Assembly: GCF_900609065.1 (NCBI RefSeq)
Contig: NZ_UXAU01000021.1
Span: 1 to 60,007, forward strand
Reading direction: 5' to 3'
Source: Arthrobacter ulcerisalmonis
GTDB taxonomy: Bacteria > Actinomycetota > Actinomycetes > Actinomycetales > Micrococcaceae
DNA length: 60,007 nt
The number at the start of each line of letters is the position of its first letter. Within the stretch, counting starts at the first letter, position 1. Positions 44,089 to 52,328 of this stretch are shown here, one piece after another. A program made the translations under genes and the position numbers. The notes beneath the pieces are model-generated. The model was given only the letters and a program-made list of their open reading frames with translations, searched no databases and had not been told where the DNA came from.

Positions 44089-44658
44089 TCAGGGAGCGAA
44101 CTGGAGCGCACCCGAGGTTTCCAGCCATGCGTAGAAGGAAACCTGGTCCCACAGTTCCTTGTACCGCCGCCTGTGGCCTTCCAAGGTCAGCACGTATTGC
44201 CAGGCTGTGTCTCGGTCCAGCCTCTTGATACGGACGAACAGCTTCAATAGGTCCCAAGTGGTCATGTAGGAAATACCATGATCGACTGCAAAGCCCAGCG
44301 CACCGTTGTCATCGGTGATAAACGTGGCGTCCAACTGGCGGTTCATGATGATCGAGAGGCTTTCCGCTTCGCCAAGATTGGCGGCGGGGCCGTCGCCTGC
44401 CTTTTTCAGCCGTGTCTGGAAGACCCGTGTGTCCGAATTCTCAACAGGGGTCTCCAGTTTCAACGGTTCCCCGAAAATGCCCGGTGCTTCGGCAAGCTGC
44501 TCAAGTCCGCTCACCTGCGAACTCTTGGCGCACTCCTCGGAGACCGTGTAGCACCAGGTCGAGCGCCCTTCGGCTACCAGCCGTAGAAGATCCATCCGGC
44601 CGATCTGTGCGAAGTTCACGAGCACCGTGTTGTCCGGCAGGAAAAGCCGGCCGCTCAA
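44089..44658 (-). CDS. PIN-like domain protein (putative toxin partner)
   Basis: 189 residues. An N-terminal FLPDNTVLVNFA, SEECAKSS, LGEAESLSIIMN and TFITDDNGALGFA place acidic residues where PIN-type RNases carry theirs. The C-terminus (RYKELWDQVSFYAWL) is a helical extension. It follows the XRE-ImmA/IrrE gene with a four-base overlap (ATGA), an order typical of toxin-antitoxin-like pairs. RNase activity is inferred from the fold only. Confidence 0.65.
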   Translation of the reverse strand: MSGRLFLPDNTVLVNFAQIGRMDLLRLVAEGRSTWCYTVSEECAKSSQVSGLEQLAEAPGIFGEPLKLETPVENSDTRVFQTRLKKAGDGPAANLGEAESLSIIMNRQLDATFITDDNGALGFAVDHGISYMTTWDLLKLFVRIKRLDRDTAWQYVLTLEGHRRRYKELWDQVSFYAWLETSGALQFAP

Positions 44659-45755
44659 CCCTTGGCCACCAGCCCCAGTTCAGCCGCCAGATCGTCGAGG
44701 TTGACACTCGCGGACTGCGGGGGGTGCACCTCGATCTCTTCGGGCGAGACGTCCAGCATCCATGCGAGCGTCTCCTTCGCCACCTTTCCCGTCGAGGCGG
44801 CCTCCATGTGAGCTGCGATCAGGGCTTCCGGGAAGCGGCGCTCCGCGGCACGCTGGGTTCGCGCGGCAACCGCGAAGGGGGAGAAAGACGTCCCTTCCAG
44901 AGGCCGGCTGAAAACGTCGAAGGTCGAGAGCTCCAGGAGTTGCCACACCTCGGCGCGGGCCGTGAGCGACAGCTTCCGCAGGCGGTTCGCGAGATATTTC
45001 GTCGATACCCCATGGTCCCACAGGAAATTGACGACCTCGAGCCACGTGGTCTTCGCCCAGTCGACGGCGCGCATCGTCGCTTCGGGAAGCAGAAGCTGCG
45101 CGGCAAAGTCGAAGGCAGGGCCTTCTTTTACGTCAGACGCGGCCTCGTCGCGGTCGTTGAAGTGGCCGAGGTAGATGTGGCCAAGCTCGTGCGCGATGTC
45201 GCTGTTCTGGCGGAACCAGTTGCCGCTGCGGGGAACGACGATGCAATAGCGCCCTCCGGCTCGGAGGGCGTAGGCGGACGTGACGCCCTCGACCCGAACG
45301 ACGTCAATGTCGAGGATCTCTTCGACGCGGGAGACGAAATCACCGACGAAGCCGGCGCCCAACTGCTCACGGATTTCATCCGGACCTGCAACCGGCGTGA
45401 GTGCGTCATTTCTTCCCTGGTACACCTGGCGGTACGCCAGCTCGATGTTGTCCAGCGTCTGACTAATACTTTCGTCCTTGCCCTCAACATAGCGTCCGGC
45501 ATAGAAGTCGTATTCGTGACGTGCAGCGATCCGCGCTTCAAAGGGATCGGCCTCTCCTGTGGCCAGCCGGTACATGGACGTCGAAAGGCGCTCGGCAAGG
45601 TGGGCAAGCTCGATGCTCGTAAACGTCCGCTTGCCATTCAAGGACCTGGACAAGACATCGGGGGTCATTCCGACGGACGCGGCGATTTCTTTTTCGGGCA
45701 CACCTATATGCAGCTCAGCGATGCGCTGACGGATCCGGGTGCCTACAGTCTCCAT
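44655..45755 (-). CDS. XRE HTH plus ImmA/IrrE metallopeptidase protein
   Basis: 366 residues. An N-terminal XRE helix-turn-helix (about 8-60: PEKEIAASVGMTPDVLSRSLNGKRTFTSIELAHLAERL in order) is joined to an ImmA/IrrE peptidase with zinc motif IAHELGHIYLGH (HExxH) and EGPAFDFAAQLLLPE. Such proteins act as antitoxins or as protease-regulators that cleave a repressor on stress. It is the first gene of the pair with the PIN-like protein and lies 12 bases behind a 29-bp perfect palindrome, its likely own operator. Confidence 0.85.
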   Translation of the reverse strand: METVGTRIRQRIAELHIGVPEKEIAASVGMTPDVLSRSLNGKRTFTSIELAHLAERLSTSMYRLATGEADPFEARIAARHEYDFYAGRYVEGKDESISQTLDNIELAYRQVYQGRNDALTPVAGPDEIREQLGAGFVGDFVSRVEEILDIDVVRVEGVTSAYALRAGGRYCIVVPRSGNWFRQNSDIAHELGHIYLGHFNDRDEAASDVKEGPAFDFAAQLLLPEATMRAVDWAKTTWLEVVNFLWDHGVSTKYLANRLRKLSLTARAEVWQLLELSTFDVFSRPLEGTSFSPFAVAARTQRAAERRFPEALIAAHMEAASTGKVAKETLAWMLDVSPEEIEVHPPQSASVNLDDLAAELGLVAKG

Positions 45756-45767
45756 GCACCTACCCTA

Positions 45768-45796
45768 CCCTCAATTGGGAATTTCCCAATTGAGGG
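45768..45796. promoter_or_regulatory. 29-bp perfect palindromic operator
   Basis: CCCTCAATTGGGAA, one central base, then the exact complement. It ends 12 bases before the XRE-ImmA/IrrE start codon. Each arm contains the smaller palindrome CAATTG flanked by CCC/GGG-like half-sites, so two HTH dimers could bind side by side. Autoregulation by the XRE protein is the natural reading. Confidence 0.7.
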
Positions 45797-45845
45797 CGAC
45801 GGGCCGTCGAGCCGTCAGCGTCACAGACAGCTCGCTTGGTGGCAT

Positions 45846-46826
45846 CTAGGACGGCGCATCTCCATTAGTGGACAAGGTTGTATACACCTGGGCTGGAACG
45901 GCCTCAAGGGCTTTGCTGAGAAGAGTCTCCAAGGGCACAGCAAGAGGTGATCGGTTTACGTCGATGACCTCAGTCCACAGAACAGGCTTGTACCGAGTAA
46001 TCATCGATAGGGCGTAAAGAAGTGTCCACCAAGTTAAGAGTGGATCCAGTGACTGAAGGCTGCCCCGGGTAGCGGGCATGAGCGCCGTGCTACCCCGGAG
46101 GATGCGCATGGGTCCTTGCCGTCCTTCATGGGAGAAGACCGCCTCGTCCGTCCGGATGCCCTTGTCCTCGGAATATGATCCCCCCTTAAACCTCAATACC
46201 CGGGCTTCTCTGAGGTCTGGGTAAAGCTCACGCAGCTTTTCTGCATCGTGATCCATTTCTTCGTCAGTCGCCTGCAGCGTGAAGGTATTCTCCTGCGCAA
46301 AGCCGCTACTTGCATAAGGCTTGTCGACCCACCGTGGTTCTATGAAATTTCCTATCGGATGGTCCAGATGAACCTCTGGGACCATATGCCAGAGCTCTCC
46401 CAGGGAAACGGGCGTCGACAACGAAGATGAGCGAAGGAGCGAAGCTAAACGTCCATACGACGTATCGTCGTTCCCCTCAGCTCTGACCTCAATTTCCCAG
46501 AAACTCTTGGCCTTTGCTGACTGGAAATTTGCGATGCGAAGACCGTGTCCGCTCACCTCTGGGGACTTCCCCATATTTGGGGGAGTGAGAGCAGCGGCGA
46601 TGGCGCGACCAGCCTGCGAAAGGCCGTAATAGAGATTCAGGGACCGAGACTCGAATCCCACACGAGCAGCTGCTTCGAATTGCTGCTGCGCCTGCTCCAA
46701 GGAGCTAGTAAAGAGCATTCGCCGCGATGAGGGCATGCCGGTGGGTGCTCCAGAGCGCAATGCTCGGATTCGCCGCCACGACTCCTCGGGCGAGTCGGAT
46801 TCAATCTCGAAGTACCTTCTTGGCAT
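45846..46826 (-). CDS. YaaC-like protein
   Basis: 326 residues, cytosolic. LEQAQQQFEAAARVGFESRSLNLYYGLSQAGRAIAAAL in order near residues 43-80 is the conserved YaaC pattern (helical stretch ending LYYGxLSxA). A middle region, ELWHMVPEV, and a C-terminal helical bundle, LTWWTLLYALSMITRYKP, also fit. YaaC proteins have no proven biochemical role. It is transcribed towards the ImmA/IrrE operator and may be a third member of the module. Confidence 0.6.
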   Translation of the reverse strand: MPRRYFEIESDSPEESWRRIRALRSGAPTGMPSSRRMLFTSSLEQAQQQFEAAARVGFESRSLNLYYGLSQAGRAIAAALTPPNMGKSPEVSGHGLRIANFQSAKAKSFWEIEVRAEGNDDTSYGRLASLLRSSSLSTPVSLGELWHMVPEVHLDHPIGNFIEPRWVDKPYASSGFAQENTFTLQATDEEMDHDAEKLRELYPDLREARVLRFKGGSYSEDKGIRTDEAVFSHEGRQGPMRILRGSTALMPATRGSLQSLDPLLTWWTLLYALSMITRYKPVLWTEVIDVNRSPLAVPLETLLSKALEAVPAQVYTTLSTNGDAPS

Positions 46827-47230
46827 GATGCCAGTATGGGGGAGATAGTCTCTATTGCTCGAACCTGATGAATGGGATTTCTGTAGGGAGTTGCTAGCAG
46901 CTACTTCTACTCCCGCACTTTAAACGCCGATAAGTGACGTCATGTCCTGTTGACCCTGCGCAGTACCTCCAGATGCATCTTTCGCGGAATCTCTGCGGGG
47001 CCCGGTCCCTCAGACCTCGGAGGGACTTCGGAGCGGTCTACCTTCGCACTCGAAGCAGCAGGACTGGACGTCACGTTCGAGGGCCAATTGGGCTGCGACC
47101 GATTCGAACTCCCCAATTCCTGCCCGGATGCGCTTGTGTCCGGATCTCTGGTCATACCCCTAACGACGAAACCGGCCCGAGTGAGAATGCTTCTGGGGCA
47201 TGCCGACCAGCGGCCCAAGCTTTACCTCGT
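46827..47230. other. Non-coding remnant region
   Basis: No intact gene is seen. The right copy of the 13-bp direct repeat lies within it. A 92-codon minus frame at 46940-47218 has no recognisable domain and may be part of the eroded gene next door. Confidence 0.35.
46926..46938 (+). repeat. Right copy of 13-bp direct repeat flanking an accessory module
   Basis: GCCGATAAGTGAC, identical to 43979-43991, in the same orientation. It sits about 100 bases beyond the start of the YaaC-like gene and marks the right limit of the module. Confidence 0.45.
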
Positions 47231-47496
47231 CTAAACGATCGGGACTGCCCCCGAGTCGACAAAACCCGGGGCAGTCCTGAAGAGCAAATCGGTGTAGAAG
47301 TCGTCGCCGTCGAAGTCGACCTGAACTTGACGGCCGACGAAGGAGAACCTCAGCCGGAGATCCCGTTGCGTCTTCGGGATCCATCTGGTGCGAGCGTCCG
47401 TGAGTTCCCATTCCGCAACATAGCCGAAAGTCCAAGCAGCTCAAAGTAATAGGGCCCCTTAGCGATCTGTTGAGCGGGTTCGGACTTGGGCGCCAT
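47231..47496 (-). pseudogene. Relic of a YhcG-type (DUF1016, PD-(D/E)XK) nuclease
   Basis: On the minus strand MAPKSEPAQQIAKGPYYFEL then LLGLS matches the YhcG core around DPYVFDFLGL. After a frameshift near 47425 it continues as ELTDARTRWIPKTQRDLRL and RFSFVGRQVQVDFDGDDFY followed by TDLLF, the diagnostic GFxFVGRQ...GDDFYIDLLF block. It then ends at TAG (47233-47231), before the ELK catalytic part. The N-terminal half is absent too. This is a dead fragment of a nuclease often found in restriction or defence loci. Confidence 0.7.
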
Positions 47497-47699
47497 AACC
47501 CGGGTCACCAGGCTGTTGCCCAAAATTGGACCGTGCCGCCCTTGTTCGCTCCTTGGCCGTATTCATAAGATTGTTCTCATCGTGTTTCCGGTTCCCTCGT
47601 TGTGACACTGTAGTTGTCCGGGCCAGCACCGGAGGTGCCGGCGGTCGAGGTCAGAGCCGCTGTTTCGCTGTACTGCCAGCAGACTCCAGCAGGGTGGCG
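47497..47699. other. Intergenic stretch with no gene seen
   Basis: No supported coding or RNA feature; it separates the YhcG relic from the phosphatidyltransferase gene. Confidence 0.4.
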
Positions 47700-48263
47700 T
47701 TATCCTCGCCGCTCCAGATACAGCACGTCCCGCCCAAACGACACCACCAACAAGGCAAGAGACGCCGCACTGACGACGGGGGCCGCCGCCACCGGGAATA
47801 GTGGCACCAACGCGAGGCAGAGGGCGATCCCCTGGACTGCCGCCGTCGTCCGCCGGAACTGGCTGAACGGCAGCGGCGCCCGGAGCAACGGCCGCAGCGC
47901 CGAAGCCGCGACAAACAAGTAGCGCAAGAGCCCGATCAGCAGGATCCACCAGCCGGCGGTCGCCGCCGCCGGGACGCTGAGGACCAGGAGCAGCGCGGCA
48001 TCCGTTTCCATGTCCAGGCGTGCACCGAAGGGGCTGACGGTGCCTGTGCGGCGGGCCACGGCGCCATCCACTGCGTCCAGGATGAGGGCCGGAACGGCGA
48101 GCACCAGCAGCCACCACGAGCGCATCGGCAGTGTTCCCAGCAGCGCCAGGATCACCACGGCAGCGCAGCCCAGGACCAAGAGTCCCCTGCCGAGCGTCAC
48201 CCAGTTCGCCGGGGATGCAAGAACGGCGGTGCTAGAGGTAGTCCGCAACGTGCTCCCGGGCAA
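47700..48263 (-). CDS. CDP-alcohol phosphatidyltransferase family protein
   Basis: 187 residues with about five to six membrane helices. The catalytic signature D-x2-DG-x2-AR-x8-G-x3-D-x3-D is complete in DAVDGAVARRTGTVSPFGAR followed by LDMETD. The enzyme joins a CDP-linked lipid to an alcohol. It overlaps the end of the LysR gene by about 30 bases if the TTG at 48263 is used; the start is uncertain. The alcohol acceptor is not predictable. Confidence 0.8.
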   Translation of the reverse strand: MPGSTLRTTSSTAVLASPANWVTLGRGLLVLGCAAVVILALLGTLPMRSWWLLVLAVPALILDAVDGAVARRTGTVSPFGARLDMETDAALLLVLSVPAAATAGWWILLIGLLRYLFVAASALRPLLRAPLPFSQFRRTTAAVQGIALCLALVPLFPVAAAPVVSAASLALLVVSFGRDVLYLERRG

Positions 48264-49170
48264 TCTCCAACAAGGTGGTGTGGAAGGCGACCTCCGCAGG
48301 TGCGTAGACCTTGTCCTGGCGCTGGGCCAGCAAGACGCGACGCAGCGGGGCAGCGGCCCCCAGGCTCAGGACACGGATGTCCGGGTGTTGCAGCGCCACC
48401 GCGGTTTTGGGCACGATGGCGACGCCCATGCCCACACTGACCATGGCCTGGGCCTCCTGGTAGTCGTTCGCCAGGAAGCCGATGGTGGGTTCGAAACCGG
48501 CGGCGTTGGCGGAGCGTTTCAGGACTTCCACCACCGGGTGCGAATCTGCGCGGACAATCCACGACTCCTTCTGCAGATCCGCCATCCGCACCTCGTCACG
48601 ATCGGCAAGATGGTGCCCCTTGGCCACCAGGATCACCGTGCTTTCTTGGAACACCTCCGTGATGCGGATGGAGTCATCGTGAAAGCGGTTCCAGGGATAG
48701 TCCCACAGCAGGCAAAGTCCCGTGTCACCCGACTCCAGGTCCGAGACCAGCTCCTCAAAACGAGCGCTCCGGACTGACAGGGCGATCGCCGGATACCGCT
48801 TCTTGAACGCCCTAATCACCAATGGCAGGAACGATCCCGCCAGCGTGGGAAACGTTCCGATCGACAGCGAACCACTGCGCAGACCAGCCATCTGGTCGAG
48901 ATCGTTCTGGGCCGCCCGCATCTGCCCCACGATCTTCCGGGCATGCCCGGCGAGGACCTGGCCAGCCTCGGTGGGCACCACCCCGCGAGACCGGCGGTTC
49001 AACAGGGGTTGTCCCACTTCCTGCTCAAGTTTGCGCAACTGCTGGGACACGGCAGAGGGCGTATACATCATCAAATCGGCCGCCGCAGTAATGGATCCCT
49101 GCTCCACCACCTCCACGAGGAGCGCCAGGCGGCGAATATCGAATAATTCTGAACCCTGATCCTTAAGCAT
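48232..49170 (-). CDS. LysR-family transcriptional regulator
   Basis: 312 residues. An N-terminal LysR HTH (LALLVEVVEQGSITAAADLM, TPSAVSQQLRKLEQEVGQPLL) is followed by a ligand domain starting GSLSIGTFPTLAGSFLP. It is divergent from prpF-matC with 238 bp between them, the standard layout for a LysR activator and its target. The ligand is probably a di- or tricarboxylate handled by those two genes. Confidence 0.85.
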   Translation of the reverse strand: MLKDQGSELFDIRRLALLVEVVEQGSITAAADLMMYTPSAVSQQLRKLEQEVGQPLLNRRSRGVVPTEAGQVLAGHARKIVGQMRAAQNDLDQMAGLRSGSLSIGTFPTLAGSFLPLVIRAFKKRYPAIALSVRSARFEELVSDLESGDTGLCLLWDYPWNRFHDDSIRITEVFQESTVILVAKGHHLADRDEVRMADLQKESWIVRADSHPVVEVLKRSANAAGFEPTIGFLANDYQEAQAMVSVGMGVAIVPKTAVALQHPDIRVLSLGAAAPLRRVLLAQRQDKVYAPAEVAFHTTLLEIAREHVADYL

Positions 49171-49408
49171 CGCTTAATCCTTCTGTGCTTTTCGTTCATT
49201 CTATTCAGGATGGTGCGATTCTGCTGTTTACGCTGCTGCTTTTCGCGCCGTCGGGCGCATAAGTCCACCGATCCATCACTGCCCCATCAATGATTGAAGT
49301 TTTTCTACATACCCCTTCATTTATCCAACATTGTCTTCACTTGTGATCAGGATCATGCTCGAAATAAGCCCCTGAACATAGCGCGGCACACGACACGGAG
49401 GGATCGAC

Positions 49409-50527
49409 ATGAAGGTAGAAGCAGAATGGATGCGCGGCGGAACCAGCAAGTGCTGGGTCTTCGAAGCGGACAGCTTGGCGGACACCCGCACCGAACTGGA
49501 TGAGCTGCTGCCTCGCCTTTTCGGCAGCCCCGACCCCCGCCAGATTGACGGCGTCGGCGGCGGAACCTCCACCACCAGCAAAGCCGTCATCCTCAGCCGC
49601 CCCGCCGATCGCACCGTCGACGTTGAATTCACCTTCGCCCAGGTGGGCATCGAGGAAGCCACCGTTGACTGGGGCAGCAACTGCGGAAACTGTTCCGCCG
49701 TCGTCGGCCTCTACGCCATCGAGAAGGGCTGGGTGACACCCCGCGGCGACCACACCCGGATCGTCACCCGCAATACCAACACCAACCAGATCATCATCCA
49801 GCGCGTGTCCACCCCGGCCGGCGCACTGCCGATTGTTCCGGACGCGCAGATGCCCGGCGTCGTCTTCCCCGGCTACCGGGTGGGCCTCGGCTTCCAGGAC
49901 CCCGCCGGAAAAACCACCGGGAACCTGCTCCCCACCGGCTCGCCAACGGACACCATCACCGTCGACGGAACGAAGTGGACCGTCTCCATGGTCGACGCCG
50001 GCGCACCGGTTGCCATGGTCCAGGCAACGGAGGTGGGCCTGGACGCGGCCGACTACAGTTCGTGGACCGCCGGCGTCCTGCCGCACTTGGGCACGCTGGA
50101 ACGAATCCGTCGGCAGGCTGCAGTCCGGATGGGGCTTGCCCCCACCGAGGCCGCCGCCGCCCGTGCCATCCCCAAGCTGGCGATCATTGGCCGCCCCGCC
50201 GAGGCTGCAACCGACGCCGACATCAACGTCCTGATGCTCTCCATGGGCCAGCCCCACCCCGCACTGGCCATCACCGGCAGCATCGCCATCACCCTGGCTG
50301 CCAGCACCCCCGGAACTGTCGTTCACCGCCACTGCGCCACCACCGCAGCGGCCACCCTGCGACTGCAGACCCCCGCTGGGGTGATCGAGACCTGGCGCGA
50401 GGACCGGGACGGGTCACTGCTGGTGGGCGTGGACCGGACCGCCCGCACCATCGCCAGCACCACCCTTCACGTCCCGGAAGTCCTCGGCTTCGCCGTTGAA
50501 CCCGCACTCGCAGCAGCAACGCAATAA
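49409..50527 (+). CDS. PrpF/GalD-family isomerase
   Basis: 372 residues of the PrpF (diaminopimelate-epimerase-like) fold. WMRGGTSKCWVF, GVGGGTSTTSKAVIL, the active-site cysteine loop WGSNCGNCSAVVG and MLSMGQPHPALAITG are family hallmarks. Members isomerise double bonds in tricarboxylates such as methylaconitate or 4-oxalomesaconate. It is followed after 37 bp by a MatC-type carrier and controlled by the divergent LysR, suggesting uptake and isomerisation of an unsaturated polycarboxylate. Confidence 0.82.
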   Translation: MKVEAEWMRGGTSKCWVFEADSLADTRTELDELLPRLFGSPDPRQIDGVGGGTSTTSKAVILSRPADRTVDVEFTFAQVGIEEATVDWGSNCGNCSAVVGLYAIEKGWVTPRGDHTRIVTRNTNTNQIIIQRVSTPAGALPIVPDAQMPGVVFPGYRVGLGFQDPAGKTTGNLLPTGSPTDTITVDGTKWTVSMVDAGAPVAMVQATEVGLDAADYSSWTAGVLPHLGTLERIRRQAAVRMGLAPTEAAAARAIPKLAIIGRPAEAATDADINVLMLSMGQPHPALAITGSIAITLAASTPGTVVHRHCATTAAATLRLQTPAGVIETWREDRDGSLLVGVDRTARTIASTTLHVPEVLGFAVEPALAAATQ

Positions 50528-50564
50528 CACTCCAGCCCTTCCACTCAATGAGGAGTAAACGATC

Positions 50565-52013
50565 ATGACCAACACCGACCTCAAACCTGCTCCCGCGACT
50601 GCGGACAGCACCGAACCTCCCGAATCCAGCCGCACCAACCGGCGCCGCCGTATCCTGCTGATAGCAACAGTGGTGATTGCGGTGCTGGGACTGGCCGCTC
50701 TCTTCTTCGGCAACGCCATCGTCAACCCGGCGGCTACCTCAGGATCGGAGCCGACCTTGACCGCAACCCAGATCATCCCGTTGGTGATCCTGGTCATCAT
50801 GTTCATCGTGGCGACAAAGTGGCCACTGAACATCGGCGTGATGGGCCTGGTGGCATCGTTCGGCGTTGGCTATTTCATGTTGGGCATGTCCGACAAGGAA
50901 ATCCTGGCTGATTTCCCCGCCAGCATCGTCATGACCATCATCGGCGTCACCTACTTCTTCAGCATGGCCCAGCGCAACGGCACCATCAACGTGATCGTCC
51001 AAAACTGCGTGCGGATGGTGCGCGGCAAGACCATGCTGCTCCCCTGGGTCTTCTTCCTTCTCGCCGCCGCGCTGACGTCGCTGGGCACCTTCTCTCCCGC
51101 CGCTGTCGCGCTCCTGGCCCCCGCAGCCATGGGCTTCGCCTACGAATCCCGCATCCACCCCGTCCTGATGGGCGCATTCGTCATCAACGGCGCCCACGCC
51201 GGCGGCTTCTCGCCCCTGTCGGTGGCCGGGGTCCTGGTCCACAACATCGCGCTGGACAATGGCTTCCCCATCTCCCAGGGCGGCCTCTTCGCCGCGAGCT
51301 TTGCCATCAACCTCATCCTGTCCGCCCTCTCTCTGGTGTTGTTTGCCGCGTTCGGAAAGTTGAAGGACGGCGCAGGCATTGCCGCAACGGACCTGGAGAT
51401 TGCCCGCACCACCCGCCCGCACGGCCAGCAGATCCTCACCCTCGCCCTGATCATTGCGATGCTGGTCTGCACGCTCGGCTTCCGGATGCCGATCGGCTTC
51501 GTGGCCCTCTCCGCCGGGCTGCTGCTGGCCCTGGTCAACATCAAGGAACACCAGACCTTCATTGGCGGCGTCTCCTGGTCTACCGTCCTCCTCGTGGCCG
51601 GCATGATCACCTACGTATCCCTGCTGCAGCACGTTGGCGTCATCGACACCTTGGCGGAAATGGCACTGGCACTCGGCGCCCCGCTGCTGATCGCACTGGT
51701 CCTCTGCTACGTGATCGGCGTGGGCTCGGCCTTCGCATCGTCCACAGCACTGTTGACGGCGTTCATTCCACTGGCTGGCCCGCTGCTGGCCTCCAGCACC
51801 CTGAGTGCTTCCGGCACCGTCGCCGCCTTGGCCATCGCGGCCACCGTGGTTGACGTCTCTCCCTTCTCCACCGACGGCGCCCTCATCGTGGCCAACGCCC
51901 AGGAGGCTGACCGGCAGCGGATCTACCGCCAGCTCATGATGTACGCAGGTGGCGTGGTCCTGGTGGCTCCGGCGCTGGCCTGGGCCCTGCTGGTTCCCAC
52001 CGGCATCCTGTAA
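50565..52013 (+). CDS. MatC/SLC13-type dicarboxylate carrier
   Basis: 482 residues. A cytosolic Pro/Thr-rich N-terminus is followed by about twelve helices. The MatC N-terminal region (PLNIGVMGLVASFGVGYFMLG, VTYFFSMAQRNGTINVIVQN) and INGAHAGGFSPLSVAGVL with the C-terminal pair VVDVSPFSTDGALIVAN mark the ion-transporter fold. It probably imports the substrate of the adjacent PrpF-like isomerase. A strong terminator follows nine bases after its stop. Confidence 0.78.
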   Translation: MTNTDLKPAPATADSTEPPESSRTNRRRRILLIATVVIAVLGLAALFFGNAIVNPAATSGSEPTLTATQIIPLVILVIMFIVATKWPLNIGVMGLVASFGVGYFMLGMSDKEILADFPASIVMTIIGVTYFFSMAQRNGTINVIVQNCVRMVRGKTMLLPWVFFLLAAALTSLGTFSPAAVALLAPAAMGFAYESRIHPVLMGAFVINGAHAGGFSPLSVAGVLVHNIALDNGFPISQGGLFAASFAINLILSALSLVLFAAFGKLKDGAGIAATDLEIARTTRPHGQQILTLALIIAMLVCTLGFRMPIGFVALSAGLLLALVNIKEHQTFIGGVSWSTVLLVAGMITYVSLLQHVGVIDTLAEMALALGAPLLIALVLCYVIGVGSAFASSTALLTAFIPLAGPLLASSTLSASGTVAALAIAATVVDVSPFSTDGALIVANAQEADRQRIYRQLMMYAGGVVLVAPALAWALLVPTGIL

Positions 52014-52021
52014 ATTCACGC

Positions 52022-52063
52022 ACTCAAGGCGGGGCCACCTGGTGGTCCCGCCTTGAGTTTTTA
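52022..52063 (+). terminator. Rho-independent terminator after the MatC-type gene
   Basis: ACTCAAGGCGGGGCCACC and GGTGGTCCCGCCTTGAGT form an 18-bp stem with one G-T wobble, followed by TTTTT. A second terminator lies 60 bp on. Confidence 0.85.
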
Positions 52064-52120
52064 AAGTCTTTCGACCACCGCTGGCGAACATAGCCAGCGA
52101 ACCAAATATCAGCCCACGCT

Positions 52121-52157
52121 AAGGGCGGAGCCACTCTCCTGTGGCTCCGCCCTTTTG
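52121..52157 (+). terminator. Second terminator before the glyoxylate cluster
   Basis: AAGGGCGGAGCCAC (52121-52134), six-base loop, GTGGCTCCGCCCTT (52141-52154) make a perfect 14-bp stem ending in T residues. The tandem pair insulates the hyi operon from upstream transcription. Confidence 0.8.
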
Positions 52158-52232
52158 CTGTGGCTATGAACTGGGCCACAGGATGCGCAGCTCCCTCGCC
52201 CCCTTGACTCCCGCCTTCACCTTCCCTACACT

Positions 52233-52268
52233 TTTCATAAAGCAGAATCTAAATTCCACAAAGCGGAA
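52233..52268 (+). promoter_or_regulatory. Tandem IclR-like operator before hyi
   Basis: TTTCATAAAGCAGAA (52233-52247) and TTCCACAAAGCGGAA (52254-52268) follow the same TTYC-N5-G-C/T-R-GAA pattern with starts 21 bases apart, as at the dctA-like promoter. They lie 61 bases before the hyi start. The pattern is of the kind bound by IclR-family regulators such as AllR-type repressors of glyoxylate pathways; no iclR gene is in this window. Confidence 0.55.
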
Positions 52269-52328
52269 ACGGCGAAGTGGGCGGGAAGCTCGAAACTTAG
52301 ATCCCAGCCCACCCTGGAAGGACCTACG

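Noticed and set aside
50739..52091. A 450-codon minus-strand open frame
   Set aside because: It is antisense to the MatC-type carrier and rich in Gly/Gln/Asp/His without any domain.
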